The notes: generated by a model from the letters alone, not told the origin. A stretch of 64,000 nt of DNA from Streptomyces lycii (GCF_009735685.1 NZ_WHPN01000268.1:18346-82345); one strand, 5' to 3'; counted from the stretch's first letter, positions 6,726 through 15,435 are shown. Numbers and translations are program-made.

Positions 6726-7879
6726 AGCGCACCGCGCACGCGCACGAAGCGGAGACCGATGAACCGCGCGAACTCGTTGATGTGCTCCCGCCGCCAGTCC
6801 TCCGACGTGCTGCGCAGGTAGAGCGCCGTGCGCGTGTCGGTGTCCGCGAGCCAGGCGACCCGGCGGGAGGACGGCACTTCCAGCCCGAGGGCGACGAAGT
6901 CGAACCAGTCCTGCTGCTGCTCCGCGGTCAGCTCGTGCAGCTCTTGCGCCATGGCCAGGCCGTGAACGCCCTCGCTGCTGTCAGTCGGCTCCGCGGCTTC
7001 AGCGGAGGAGGGGGTGGCCTGCTGAGCTTCCCTTTCGGCAACGGCAGTTGCCACGCGCTCGTGTACGCCGGCGGTAGCGTCGAGTGCGTCTGCGACGTCG
7101 CCGTATGTCGCTTCCCAGCGCTTGGCGAACATCTCCCGCCCCTGCCGGCGCCAGCCCTTAACCTGTGACTTGGTGCGCGCGGCGAGGTCTTCGGCAATCG
7201 AAGCGTCATCCGTGTAGACGCCACAGCCGATGCCGAAGTCAGCGCGCAGGACGGCCGCCTGCGACGGATTCAGGGTGTTCAGCACGGAGTGCACCCGCTG
7301 CGTCGTCTGCTTCCGCCGGTAGGCCGCCCGGTCCTCCGACGTCACGTAGTCAGCCGGAACGCCTGCGCTGTCAGCGATGACGTCCAGCAGCGTGCCGCCA
7401 TCCTCCGTAGTGGGTGCGTCCAGCCGGGCGTAGCCTCCGGTTGCCAGGCGCGCGGCGTACGCGTTCTCGGGAGAGAGCGAACCGACAGCCTGCATCGCCT
7501 CCGAGTCCTGTGCGAGAAGCTCGGCCGCAGCCGCATCGCCCTCGCACTGCCGGAGTGCGTGCGCGAAACGCTTGGCAGTCGCCACGCTGACCCCGGGATA
7601 CCGATCGGCCGCCACGCTGTTGGACACGGCGCCGGCAATGGTCTTCTTCAGCCAGCGGACCAACGTGCCCACGGTCGCGCCGCGGAACTTCGGCAGGTCA
7701 GCGAGCACCTGAACGATCGCGTCCTGCGCCAGGTCCTCGGCCAACTGCGTGTGCCCGTGCGCGTAGCTGCGACCTGCTGCTTCCGCGAACGGCTGCACGT
7801 GCTCGATGATCTTGGCGACTGCGTACGCCTTACCGGCCACCGCATCGTTGACCGTGCCTATGCTGATGTCCCACGACAT
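6722..7879 (-). CDS. Sigma-70-like protein, phage-encoded
   Basis: 385 residues. Residues about 45-90 (QLAEDLAQDAIVQVLADLPK then TLVRWLKKTI) resemble sigma region 2 of ECF-type factors. Residues about 215-275 (LNTLNPSQAAVLRADFGIGC, SIAEDLAARTKSQVKGWRRQ) look like the region 4 helix-turn-helix, with an insert between. The C-terminal third (LTAEQQQDWFDFVALGLEVP...) is of unknown fold. If it works as a sigma factor it could drive phage promoters; the duplicated TGACGTTTTGACG elements are possible targets (inference). Start MSWDISIG has GGGAGC upstream. Alternative: a DNA-binding protein using a sigma-like fold. Confidence 0.65.
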   Translation of the reverse strand: MSWDISIGTVNDAVAGKAYAVAKIIEHVQPFAEAAGRSYAHGHTQLAEDLAQDAIVQVLADLPKFRGATVGTLVRWLKKTIAGAVSNSVAADRYPGVSVATAKRFAHALRQCEGDAAAAELLAQDSEAMQAVGSLSPENAYAARLATGGYARLDAPTTEDGGTLLDVIADSAGVPADYVTSEDRAAYRRKQTTQRVHSVLNTLNPSQAAVLRADFGIGCGVYTDDASIAEDLAARTKSQVKGWRRQGREMFAKRWEATYGDVADALDATAGVHERVATAVAEREAQQATPSSAEAAEPTDSSEGVHGLAMAQELHELTAEQQQDWFDFVALGLEVPSSRRVAWLADTDTRTALYLRSTSEDWRREHINEFARFIGLRFVRVRGAL

Positions 7880-7907
7880 GTCTGCTCCCGCTGCTCGATG
7901 TGCTCGA

Positions 7908-7928
7908 AAGGGGGCGCAGCGGTTACAG
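7908..7928 (-). repeat. Copy of a recurrent 5'-leader motif
   Basis: Reads CTGTAACCGCTGCGCCCCCTT on the minus strand, about 30 bases before the sigma-like gene's ATG. Close relatives lie at 16155-16180, 18535-18560, and more weakly at 5871-5887 and 22104-22122. Confidence 0.5.
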
Positions 7929-8020
7929 GCATGGCGAAGCCGGAGGCACACCAGCCAGCGGGAGGGTCCCGTGAAACCGTGGGGGGACGCTGCTGGCCGG
8001 TGCGCATCCGGCGTAGTTCA

Positions 8021-8049
8021 AGGGTGGACCTCACGAAACGTGAAGTCAA
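8021..8049 (-). promoter_or_regulatory. Leftward promoter with operator in the spacer
   Basis: -35 TTGACT (8044-8049), 17-base spacer with TCACGAAACGTGA (8031-8043), -10 CACCCT (8021-8026), which is weak. It heads the transcript for the sigma-like gene. The gap from 7880 to 8164 also holds a CCACGC/GCGTGG hairpin near 8070 but no convincing gene. Confidence 0.7.
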
Positions 8050-8164
8050 CTCCTGAGACTCAAGCGAACCACGCAGTTCGCGTGGGGCGCCAGGGATTGG
8101 GCCGCGTTCAGCCCATGTGTGACCCCGGGATCATCCGCGGGTAGGACGGTTGTGGCGCGGGACG

Positions 8165-10111
8165 TTACGAAGCGCCCATCAGCTCGGCGATCAGCTCCGG
8201 ACGCTCGCGGAACAGCGGATCGGACTGGGCCAACAGCCCGCGGTCAGGCTTGCCCTTCTTGGTCTTCATGTACAGCGATCCCCAAGACCGTCCGCCGATC
8301 TCCGGTTCAGCGTCGATGGGTACGCCGAACAGGTTCATGGTCATGCAGCGCTTGAACTCTGCCGCGATCTCCCGCGCATCCCCCCGCGGCACGCTGGCCA
8401 AGATCTCGTCGTGAACCGGCAGCCGCATGTACGGCAGCAGGCCGGCAGCCTCGCAGTTGTCCATGGCCTGACCGAGCACGTCCCGAGCGGTCGACTGGAC
8501 CTTGTAGTTGACGACGGCGTACGCCCGCGAGCGATCCAGCGGCAGACGCCGACCCGTCGCTGACCGCGTCACGTAGCCGTCCCACCGTGCCTCGCGCTGC
8601 CAGCGGTTCGACGCCTGCCGGATCTCCGGGTAGGCCCGGTCGTAGGCGGCCATGGTTTCGCGGATCTGGGCAATCGGCGCGCCCGTCTGCTTGCTGGCAG
8701 TTTCCGCTCCGCTGCCGTAGACCTTGCCCAGCCCCACGACCTTGGCAATCTTGCGCTGTGCCTTGGTGAACCCCGGCCCGAAGACGAGTCGCGCGGTGAA
8801 ATCGTGCAGATCCTCGCCTGCTGCAATTGCCGTCTTCATACGCGACACGTCCGCCATGCCCGCCAGCACGCGCAGTTCGATCGCGCTGAAGTCAATCGAC
8901 ACCATCACGTGACCCGGCTCCGCCAGCAGACAGCGGCGGATCGTCCAGTCGCCCGACGGCAGGGTTTGCAGCGCCGGACCAGTGACCGACATGCGCCCCG
9001 TTCGCGCTTCCAACGTGTTGATGTTGGGGTGAATCCGACCGTCCGCATCAACGTCGCCAAGGAACTGATCCACGTAGCCGGTGTTCCACTTTCCCGCCCG
9101 CTGAGCGCGGAGAATCGCGTTCGCCAGCGGGTTGGACTTGCGCGCGCCGATGGGCTCCCAGTCCCGGTCAAGGTCCGCCATGGGCAGCAGTACGTCCTTG
9201 GCCACGGAGGGCTTACCGGTGTCGGTCTTCTCGGACCAGACCTCGCCCATGCCGCGAAGCGCTTCGATGATCTGATTGTTGCTGTTGACGTTCTCCACGC
9301 CGTAGCGCGCGGCGATCTCGCCGTACTTCGCTTGTTCCTCTTCGAGCTGCCCGCCCAGCTCCGCTGTCCAGTCGGGGTCAACGATCATCCCGGCGCGAGC
9401 CATGATGGCGCACTGGCGGGACTTGTTGTGCTCGTACGGGATGAGCGCCTGGCGCACGCCGAGCCGCCTCATTTCGCGCTCATGCGCGGTGATCAGCCGG
9501 GAGCCAAGGATCACGTCCAACATGGAGTACACGACGTAGATCGGGTGGTCCCACGGGATCAGGTCCCAGCCCACGGGATTCTTCTTCGTGTGACCGACCT
9601 TGAGCCCCTTGAAGACGGCGGTAAGTCCCTCTTGTGTGTCCGGCGCAGCCGGGTCGATGAACTTCGCGGACTGTGCCTTGAGCCCGGACCCGATGCCGCC
9701 GGCGTGAGCCTCGCGCGGATCGATCTGCTTCGCCGTGATCATGGTGTCTTCGGTCTTCGGGCAGAACTCTTCCAGCGGGATGCTGAGATGACGGTCGACC
9801 GCCAACCCGTCATGCATCAGCACGTTGTGCCCGACCAGCGAGGGCAGGATGCGGAGCGCGTCAGCCGCTGCCTGGCGGAAGGCGGGACCGAGTTCCACGG
9901 GGACTACCCACGCTTCAGTCTCCGTACCGAACTGACAAAGGCGCAGGTAGTCCGGCCTGGTGAAGATCTTCAGCCCGCGGCCCTCGGTGTCGAATGCGAC
10001 GCGACCGCGCTGCCGTCGGACCCACTCCATGAACGGACGCAGATCCTCCGGCCGCTCACACAGCCACCCGGCCCACGGCACACCGCCGAGCGATCCTCGG
10101 TACTCACGCAT
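8165..10111 (-). CDS. Family A DNA polymerase with 3'-5' exonuclease
   Basis: 648 residues. The exonuclease domain shows Asp41/Glu43 (VAFDTEGRG), an HNVLMHDGLAVD motif near residue 95-105 and YVVYSMLD near 192-199. The polymerase domain has motif A SIDFSAIELR (Asp407), motif B RKIAKVVGLGKVYG (about 453-466) and motif C VHDEI (about 566-570). It is the replicative polymerase of the phage. Motif B has a tyrosine at the position often linked to dideoxynucleotide acceptance. The start MREYRGSL follows GGGAGGGG; a GTG further upstream lies inside the operator dyad at 10150-10163 and lacks a ribosome site. Confidence 0.97.
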   Translation of the reverse strand: MREYRGSLGGVPWAGWLCERPEDLRPFMEWVRRQRGRVAFDTEGRGLKIFTRPDYLRLCQFGTETEAWVVPVELGPAFRQAAADALRILPSLVGHNVLMHDGLAVDRHLSIPLEEFCPKTEDTMITAKQIDPREAHAGGIGSGLKAQSAKFIDPAAPDTQEGLTAVFKGLKVGHTKKNPVGWDLIPWDHPIYVVYSMLDVILGSRLITAHEREMRRLGVRQALIPYEHNKSRQCAIMARAGMIVDPDWTAELGGQLEEEQAKYGEIAARYGVENVNSNNQIIEALRGMGEVWSEKTDTGKPSVAKDVLLPMADLDRDWEPIGARKSNPLANAILRAQRAGKWNTGYVDQFLGDVDADGRIHPNINTLEARTGRMSVTGPALQTLPSGDWTIRRCLLAEPGHVMVSIDFSAIELRVLAGMADVSRMKTAIAAGEDLHDFTARLVFGPGFTKAQRKIAKVVGLGKVYGSGAETASKQTGAPIAQIRETMAAYDRAYPEIRQASNRWQREARWDGYVTRSATGRRLPLDRSRAYAVVNYKVQSTARDVLGQAMDNCEAAGLLPYMRLPVHDEILASVPRGDAREIAAEFKRCMTMNLFGVPIDAEPEIGGRSWGSLYMKTKKGKPDRGLLAQSDPLFRERPELIAELMGAS

Positions 10112-10149
10112 GCTGTCCCCTCCCGAGACACGGAAGCGGGCACCGCCGT

Positions 10150-10163
10150 TCACGAAATCGTGA
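10150..10163 (-). promoter_or_regulatory. Operator-like dyad before the polymerase gene
   Basis: TCACGAAATCGTGA on the plus strand, inside the longer TTCACGAAATCGTGAA, in the 83-base gap between primase-helicase and DNA polymerase. No TTGACT box is seen, so it may act as a transcription-blocking 'stoperator' type site. Confidence 0.65.
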
Positions 10164-10194
10164 AGAGCAATGCCCGCTGATGTGTGGTTGCTGA

Positions 10195-12606
10195 TCAGTT
10201 GTCGCTGAAGATCCCCGGCCCCGCCGGCTCGTGTGAAGCCACCTCGCGCAGCCCGTAGAAGGTCATCCCGGCAGACCCCTTGCGCCGCTGACAGCCGCGC
10301 TCGTCCATCGCGCGGTAGAGCGTCGTCCGCTTCCAGACCTCTGCCTTGGACAACCCCTCTTCGTCACTCCACGCCACGTACGCCCGGTACAGATCGGAAC
10401 CAAGGATCGTGTCTGCGTCGTCGCCCGTGATCTCGATGACGTCTCCGATGAACCCGTTCAGCGCGTCGGACGTCTCCTTGTAGTCCGCGGTCGCCTGGCG
10501 GATCAGCTCCGGATCATCGAGCCCCTGCCGGAACCACTGCTGCGCTCCGCGGACGGCCCACGCGATGATGCCGGCCCGTTCGCTGAGAAGCTTCGTGTCA
10601 AGGTGGTAGTCCCGCTCGTGCTTGGCGAAGTACCGCGCGAACGGCACCAGCTTGACCCGGCGCCACAGCCCTTCATCCTGGCCGCGGAAAGACGGCTTGT
10701 GGTTCGTGGACAGGATAATTTGGAACGTCGGCCGGAACTCGAAGAACTCCTGACGGAGAAACCGGGCAGACATCTTGTCCTTGCCCGTCATGCGCTTGAT
10801 CAGCGCCTCGGACATGGGCTTGTTGCTCTCGCCCTCGGCAGCCATGACGAGCCGTGCCCCGCGCAGCCGAGCCACGTCATTGGGCACCCCGCCCGACTGC
10901 TTGGCCTCGAACGTCTCATAAGGCGCAGTAGTAGTGATCTCCTTGAACACCTCGGTCAGCGTGTCCGTGAATACCGACTTTCCGTTCGCGCCCTTACCGT
11001 GCAGCACGGTGAAACACTGCTCCGACGTGTGCCCGGTGATCCCGTATCCGGTGAGCCGCTGAAGGTAGTCCACCATTTCCGGGTGGCCCGGCATGATCTC
11101 GGCGAGGAACTGTTCCCAGCGCGGAGCGCGAGCCTCCGGATCGTAGTCGGCGTCGAGCATCACGGTCAGCATGTCGCCCTTGTCGTGCGGGCGCAGCTCT
11201 CCGGATTCCAGATCCACCGTGCCATTTCGGAAGCACAGCAGTTCCGGCCGCGCATCGAACTCGTCCGGATCAACGTACACGGAGGGGACCGAGCGCAGTT
11301 CCGTCAGCAGGTTGTCAATCCGCGTGGTGGAGTTGAACCCCTTCGCCGCTTCGCTGTCGCCCGAGAGCATCAGCGCCGCGCCCATGCGATGGATCTCCTG
11401 CCGCACACGGACGTCACTGCGCTGCCAGATCCGGCCGTCGAACACGTAGAAGCCGAGGCCGGGCGCGTACTTGACCCTGCCGTCCGTCCACGCCACCAGC
11501 GCGTAGGCGTTGAGAACGTCACTCGCGCTACCGTATTGCTTCACGAGATCAGCGAGGACGGCAGCCGCCTCATGCCCGTGATCAGCGGTGACAGGCTCCG
11601 CACCCGTGCGCCGCGAAACCTCCGCGCTGGGCTCGTTGCGCGGTCTGCCGATCGGCGCTGCGTGCTTCACGGCCTGATGGAACCGGTAGTCGAACGCGTC
11701 CGGATCAATCTCGCGCCAGCGCGTCAGGTCCGCGCCGTCGTGCGGAATGCGCAGCTCATAGACCGCGATGCCGTGCTCGGCCAGGCCGTCGGCAAGGGCC
11801 CTGTTGAACCTCTTGCCGGCTGCGTCGTTGTCGCCGGCTGCAATGACCTGCTGACCGCGCAGGCCGGAGGCGAGTTCCGCCAGCAGCTCGGGTGAACCCG
11901 CCAACGCGGCACCGCGGATGACAACTGCGTCATAGCCCAGCGCAACGGCTGTGAGCCCATCTCCGGGCCCCTCGGACACGACAGTCGCCCCGTAGCCACC
12001 CTGCCCGCGGAACACGCCGTAGGCCGCCCAGCGGTGCCCCTGCGGGTTCGTCAGCGACACCCAGCGGTGCGAGCACTCGCCGCTGAGATCACGGCCTTGC
12101 AAGCCCTTCGGGCGACCCGCGAAATCGTTCAGCGGCACGACCAGTCGCGGGTACTTCGTGTACGTCCTTGACGCGTGCTTGAACCCGTAGCCATCACAGT
12201 CGTCATATCCGAGGCCGAGCGCGTTGCCCAGCTCAAGGCTGACGCCGAAGCGCTTCAGCGCGTACTCATGCGCAGCGGGGGAGTGCACGAACTCCTCTCC
12301 CGCTGAGTCAAGGTACGACGCCAGCGCAGCAATGTGGGAGCCGCCGACAATCGCCGGCTTCTCGCTGGGTATGGTCGGCACGTCGCCTTCGACGTCGAAC
12401 ATGTCGCGCCACTCCAATCCCATCGCGCTAACGACGTCGTCGGCCGCGCAGCCGGCCCGGCAGGTAAGGCGGACCTTGCGGTTCTCGCCAACCCAGACAC
12501 GAAGAGAGGGACGGGAATCCGCGTGCGCTGGGCAAGCCGCCGTGAATCCCCCGTCCGTCGATTCGCTCACCGAGTCCAGCCGAGAAAGGATCTCGGTGAA
12601 CTGCAT
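10195..12606 (-). CDS. Primase-helicase, phage/plasmid P4 type
   Basis: 803 residues. The N terminus has a zinc finger (Cys25, His28, Cys49, Cys53). A Toprim domain follows, with Glu212 in VVSEGPGDGL and the acidic pair in AAGDNDAAG (259-261). Then comes a D5-type SF3 helicase with Walker A GKGANGKS (537-544), a VMAAEGE B motif and ILSTNHKP sensor. It should synthesise primers and unwind DNA at the phage fork with the neighbouring polymerase. AAGGGGG stands before the ATG at 12606. Confidence 0.95.
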   Translation of the reverse strand: MQFTEILSRLDSVSESTDGGFTAACPAHADSRPSLRVWVGENRKVRLTCRAGCAADDVVSAMGLEWRDMFDVEGDVPTIPSEKPAIVGGSHIAALASYLDSAGEEFVHSPAAHEYALKRFGVSLELGNALGLGYDDCDGYGFKHASRTYTKYPRLVVPLNDFAGRPKGLQGRDLSGECSHRWVSLTNPQGHRWAAYGVFRGQGGYGATVVSEGPGDGLTAVALGYDAVVIRGAALAGSPELLAELASGLRGQQVIAAGDNDAAGKRFNRALADGLAEHGIAVYELRIPHDGADLTRWREIDPDAFDYRFHQAVKHAAPIGRPRNEPSAEVSRRTGAEPVTADHGHEAAAVLADLVKQYGSASDVLNAYALVAWTDGRVKYAPGLGFYVFDGRIWQRSDVRVRQEIHRMGAALMLSGDSEAAKGFNSTTRIDNLLTELRSVPSVYVDPDEFDARPELLCFRNGTVDLESGELRPHDKGDMLTVMLDADYDPEARAPRWEQFLAEIMPGHPEMVDYLQRLTGYGITGHTSEQCFTVLHGKGANGKSVFTDTLTEVFKEITTTAPYETFEAKQSGGVPNDVARLRGARLVMAAEGESNKPMSEALIKRMTGKDKMSARFLRQEFFEFRPTFQIILSTNHKPSFRGQDEGLWRRVKLVPFARYFAKHERDYHLDTKLLSERAGIIAWAVRGAQQWFRQGLDDPELIRQATADYKETSDALNGFIGDVIEITGDDADTILGSDLYRAYVAWSDEEGLSKAEVWKRTTLYRAMDERGCQRRKGSAGMTFYGLREVASHEPAGPGIFSDN

Positions 12607-12615
12607 GGGGCCCCC

Positions 12616-12732
12616 TTAGCTCAGTGTCCGGTTGTGGAGTTCAGTGACGTGCTCGGCTATGTCCTCGGAGAGGAAGTCACAGATCCTGTCGTTCGGCTGA
12701 GCCCGCCACTTCTCGAATAGAGGCTCTGTCAT
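12616..12732 (-). CDS. 38-residue phage protein
   Basis: MTEPLFEKWRAQPNDRICDF... a single helical mini-protein with GGAGGGG before the start and an ATGA overlap with the HNH gene. It lies 9 bases before the primase start. Strong ribosome site and tight coupling argue that it is translated. Function unknown. Confidence 0.6.
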   Translation of the reverse strand: MTEPLFEKWRAQPNDRICDFLSEDIAEHVTELHNRTLS

Positions 12733-13160
12733 GGCCCCTCCTCCCTGTTCACAACGCCCGGAAAAGTCAGGCACCACTGCCACGGGAGCAGGGCCCCCTT
12801 GCTGAGGTTGCACGGCGCACACGCCGGCAGAATGTTGTGCTCTGCATCGGCGCCACCGCGCGACAGCGGCGTGAAATGGTCAAGGTGCTCGGCGCGATCG
12901 TCGCAATAGGCGCACTTGTGCCCCCACCGGTTCATGATCTCCGTGCGCGAATACGGCTCGTGCTCTGCGCCGTAGTGCTCGACCCGCCGGCGCTGTGTCA
13001 GCTCGTGCCGCTTGTCGGTGTCCAGTCGGGCGTAATAGGTGCGCCTGTGCCGCGCCGCAGCATTCCGGCGACAGCCGGAACACCAGGACGATTCCTTGTT
13101 GCCGGTCTTCATGAACTCGTCTATCGGCCGTCGGCGCCCGCAGTTGGCACAGTTCTTCAT
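12729..13160 (-). CDS. HNH endonuclease with extra zinc ribbon
   Basis: 143 residues. An N-terminal CANCGRRRPIDEF...CSGCR zinc ribbon precedes an HNH domain: CAYCDDRAEHLDHFTPLSRG, then NILPACAPCNLSKG, with the LDH as the catalytic His region and two structural CxxC pairs. ATG at 13160 is picked because it overlaps the preceding TGA (ATGA). It could be a homing-type nuclease or take part in recombination; lying far from terminase, a packaging role is less likely than for the pair near 42 kb. Confidence 0.85.
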   Translation of the reverse strand: MKNCANCGRRRPIDEFMKTGNKESSWCSGCRRNAAARHRRTYYARLDTDKRHELTQRRRVEHYGAEHEPYSRTEIMNRWGHKCAYCDDRAEHLDHFTPLSRGGADAEHNILPACAPCNLSKGALLPWQWCLTFPGVVNREEGP

Positions 13161-13342
13161 GCCTGACATGCCCGGTTGCGCAGCCGCTCGACGTGGGAAG
13201 CAGCGCGGTCGGGGCTTCGATGCCTGCCGAACGGTACGGCCTTGTCGTTTACCACGTCCCACACGACGTACATCGGGTAGTCCATGCCGTACGACTTGGC
13301 CAAATCGCTTGGCTCTTGCGCACGGATCTCGTAATCACCCAT
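13157..13342 (-). CDS. 61-residue phage protein
   Basis: MGDYEIRAQEPSDLAKSYGM... short alpha/beta protein with a MYVVWDVVNDKAVPFGRHRS central hairpin; shape suggests a small accessory protein. GGGAGGGG before the start and ATGA coupling to the HNH gene. Function unknown. Confidence 0.65.
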   Translation of the reverse strand: MGDYEIRAQEPSDLAKSYGMDYPMYVVWDVVNDKAVPFGRHRSPDRAASHVERLRNRACQA

Positions 13343-13354
13343 CCCGACCCCTCC

Positions 13355-13879
13355 CTAGAACTGCCCCGCTATGCGCACATCCCGCAGCAGGCGAGCGAAG
13401 TCGTCCAGCGTTAGCGAGACGTACCACTTCGCCGTATCGATCCCGCGGACGGCAAAGGCCGCGCCGTAGGCGTATGCCGCTTCGCGACTTTCCGCACCGA
13501 GGATCATCCGAAGCCGAGTCCACTGGCGGACCGTCATCGCTACGCGACTCTGCCGAACGTTCGCGCGCCGCGTCTTGTGCACAGCGACCGAGAACGGGAA
13601 TCCGGCGAACCGCGCTTGCCGGCCGGCTGCGCCGATCCATTTCGGCGTGCTCGGCTTCGCCACGTCCTTGCATTGCAGCACGAACGGCCAGGCGTGAATG
13701 TCGCCCACGTCGTGCTGCCGTTCCTGGTTCGGCCGGCGCACGTTGAAGCGGTCGACCGGATTGCGGAACGGGGTATCGCACTCCCGCCAATTCTCGCGGT
13801 ACCGGCCTGTTGTCTCATTCAGGTAGTCCCGGACCGCGACTTCGAACCGGGACCCCTTCGCCGCGTTGTGAATGGACAT
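13355..13879 (-). CDS. Holliday-junction-resolvase-like nuclease
   Basis: 174 residues. MSIHNAAKGSRFEVAVRDYL is typical of the first helix of PD-(D/E)XK archaeal-Hjc-like resolvases, and HDVGDIHAWPFVLQCKD supplies the D...QCK core (the acidic Asp and the Lys of the active site). A RQARFAGFPFSVAVH segment follows as the later strand/helix. Would resolve branched DNA before packaging or during recombination. Coupled to the preceding gene by TGATG. Confidence 0.75.
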   Translation of the reverse strand: MSIHNAAKGSRFEVAVRDYLNETTGRYRENWRECDTPFRNPVDRFNVRRPNQERQHDVGDIHAWPFVLQCKDVAKPSTPKWIGAAGRQARFAGFPFSVAVHKTRRANVRQSRVAMTVRQWTRLRMILGAESREAAYAYGAAFAVRGIDTAKWYVSLTLDDFARLLRDVRIAGQF

Positions 13880-14166
13880 CAGCGGCGCAGCCTCGCAATC
13901 GCAGCGCGAGCGCGCAGCATGATCTGCCGGTTGATCTCGGCGGATTCGCCAACGCTGTCGCGGTAGGCGTACTCGGCGTCATCCGCCAGGACTTCGAGAA
14001 CACCGGCGATGATCGTTTCCGTCTCGGCGTTGACCGGCGTCAGCGGGCCGAAGTCGTCGTCAAGCTCGGCGTAGCATTCGGCGATCGGGCCGCCCGGCGT
14101 GCACGCATAGCTGCCGTCAGCGCGCTCGGTCCAAACGTCGCCCTCGTAATCGCGAAACTGCTTCAT
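13879..14166 (-). CDS. 95-residue protein of a repeated '(E/D)GDxW' family
   Basis: MKQFRDYEGDVWTERADGSY..., then DDDFGPLTPV and a helical C terminus. The EGDVW-x-DG...FGPLTPV pattern recurs in the proteins at 14722-15252 (NEGDVWRFTG...YGPLTRA) and 17153-17680 (CDGDTWERQADG...SPLTPL), so three genes share a domain. GGGGAGG precedes the start. Function unknown. Confidence 0.7.
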   Translation of the reverse strand: MKQFRDYEGDVWTERADGSYACTPGGPIAECYAELDDDFGPLTPVNAETETIIAGVLEVLADDAEYAYRDSVGESAEINRQIMLRARAAIARLRR

Positions 14167-14170
14167 GCGG

Positions 14171-14266
14171 CTACCTCCCCTGCCTTACGGCGTACGCCAC
14201 GCCCAGATGGAACCCGAGTGATACACAGCTGGTACCGATCGCCACTAGCGCAGCTACCGCAGCCAT
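14171..14266 (-). CDS. 31-residue single-helix membrane peptide
   Basis: Starts MAAVAALVAIG, continues hydrophobic to GVAYAV and ends RQGR. The start overlaps the end of the 14254-14445 gene and lies about ten bases after GGGGG. One transmembrane span fills most of the peptide. Supported only by position, ribosome site and composition. Confidence 0.45.
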   Translation of the reverse strand: MAAVAALVAIGTSCVSLGFHLGVAYAVRQGR

Positions 14267-14445
14267 ACGACATCCGCCCCCTTCGAAACGGCCGACGCGA
14301 TCGCATCGACCAGCCGGCTCCAATCCCGACGGCGCTCGGCACCGGGGGAGAGGAAGATGGTTGAACCCGCGCTAGCGCGCCGAATGTCGCCAGCCGCAGG
14401 CGACGCCTTTTCGCTGATGCGCAGCTCAGCCGGCGTTGAAGTCAT
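14254..14445 (-). CDS. 63-residue phage protein, unknown
   Basis: MTSTPAELRISEKASPAAGD..., ending RLVDAIASAVSKGADVVWLR. The STIFLSPGAERRRDW segment gives a strand and loop, then a long helix. The start at 14445 overlaps the preceding gene by 20 bases, with GGGGTG upstream. Coding potential is moderate. Confidence 0.5.
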   Translation of the reverse strand: MTSTPAELRISEKASPAAGDIRRASAGSTIFLSPGAERRRDWSRLVDAIASAVSKGADVVWLR

Positions 14446-14653
14446 GGCAGATCACACCCCGTTCGCCGCTCTCGCGAATGCGCTTGATCTGCACGTTGCT
14501 GCCGTCCGGCTCGATGCCGTGCAGCCACGGACCTGAATCGAGGCGTTCCCGCAGCAGCGCAAGCGCATCCAAATGACTCGCTGCGCGAACGACAACCGCG
14601 TTCGTCTCATCCCACCCGACCGTGTCCGTGCGCTCAACCAGGTATAGTTTCAT
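14426..14653 (-). CDS. 75-residue phage protein, unknown
   Basis: MKLYLVERTDTVGWDETNAV... ends VICHDFNAG. A small alpha/beta fold: strand, helix SHLDALALLRERL, then strand QIKRIRE. Small proteins of this shape are common in Streptomyces phages. It has GGAGGAAT before the ATG and lies directly after a terminator, so it begins a new transcript or a read-through unit. Confidence 0.65.
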   Translation of the reverse strand: MKLYLVERTDTVGWDETNAVVVRAASHLDALALLRERLDSGPWLHGIEPDGSNVQIKRIRESGERGVICHDFNAG

Positions 14654-14674
14654 CGGCGATTCCTCCTAACACCA

Positions 14675-14706
14675 CAAAGCCGGACACCCCGTGAAGGGCA
14701 TCCGGC
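14675..14706 (-). terminator. Intrinsic terminator, leftward
   Basis: Minus strand: GCCGGATGCCC and GGGTGTCCGGC form a stem around TTCACG, followed by TTTGTGG. Lies between the genes at 14722-15252 and 14426-14653. Confidence 0.75.
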
Positions 14707-14721
14707 AGAGTGGTCGGGCGG

Positions 14722-15252
14722 CTACGCCCGAGTTAGTGGTCCGTACTTGTCAACTGCGTCGGCAAGCCGCGTGTAGCTGCTCCCGGAACAACTGACCTCG
14801 GGCATTCCGTCCGGGTGCGTGTCGCCCGTAAATCGCCAAACGTCGCCCTCGTTGTCGCGGTAATCCGCAGTCAGGTCGTAGGTGACGCCGTCGAGTGTGT
14901 ACGAGTTCAGCGCAGTCGGCGCAGCCACCAGCCGCATGCTGCCGGCGTCCCACACTTCGTCCCTGCCGCCTTCCACGCTGACCGCGTACCAGGGCTTACA
15001 CGCTCCGCGGAACGGACCACCCTTGACGGTTCCGCGCCCGCCGACGTAGTCGTGCTCGACGCTGTCGCCATGTGCGAAGACCCGCGCGACCGGGTCGAGG
15101 AAACTCGACATCGCCACCTGCTCGCGCCCGTCAAGCTTCTTCAACACGTAGAACTCATCCGGTCGACCCGCGTTGAACGGCCCAGCGTGAACCGCGCTTA
15201 CGCTGCCAGTCACCCTGTCCTTGACCTTCTCGTTTCTGGCGTAACCCGCCAT
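14722..15252 (-). CDS. 176-residue phage protein with '(E/D)GDxW' domain
   Basis: MAGYARNEKVKDRVTGSVSA..., ATG at 15252 six bases after GGGAGTG. The N-terminal part is beta-rich with KLDGREQVAMSSFLDP. The C-terminal part repeats the NEGDVWRFTGD...YGPLTRA pattern shared with two nearby genes. Ends just before a terminator. Function unknown. Confidence 0.65.
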   Translation of the reverse strand: MAGYARNEKVKDRVTGSVSAVHAGPFNAGRPDEFYVLKKLDGREQVAMSSFLDPVARVFAHGDSVEHDYVGGRGTVKGGPFRGACKPWYAVSVEGGRDEVWDAGSMRLVAAPTALNSYTLDGVTYDLTADYRDNEGDVWRFTGDTHPDGMPEVSCSGSSYTRLADAVDKYGPLTRA

Positions 15253-15261
15253 GCCCACTCC

Positions 15262-15435
15262 CTAAAGTGCGTCGTCGTCCCAGCCGAATCGCCTCTTACG
15301 CTGATGGATCACGGCGCGCGCCGCAGCAGGCGGGAACGTCCACATCGGAGAACGAATAGCGTCGTCATCCAACTGCGGAGCAATTCCCGCCCAATGCGCT
15401 AGCGCCGCGTCCCAGCTACTCGCCGGAAACCGCAT
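15262..15435 (-). CDS. 57-residue phage protein, paralogue of 16463-16636
   Basis: MRFPASSWDAALAHWAG..., with WTFPPAAARAVI and KRRFGWDD at the end. The protein at 16463-16636 has HIFPPAVPVAL and KWGQRR at the matching places, so the two are related. The start lies inside the RDF gene (overlap 20 bases) and its ribosome site is weak. The end is 9 bases before the next gene. Function unknown. Confidence 0.5.
   Translation of the reverse strand: MRFPASSWDAALAHWAGIAPQLDDDAIRSPMWTFPPAAARAVIHQRKRRFGWDDDAL

Noticed and set aside
7858..8049. Minus-strand frame between the 8.03-kb promoter and the sigma-like gene
   Set aside because: Overlaps the sigma-like start, no ribosome site and low-complexity sequence; treated as leader.
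8804..10180. Long plus-strand open frame over the DNA polymerase
   Set aside because: Antisense shadow of the polymerase; motifs are only on the minus strand.
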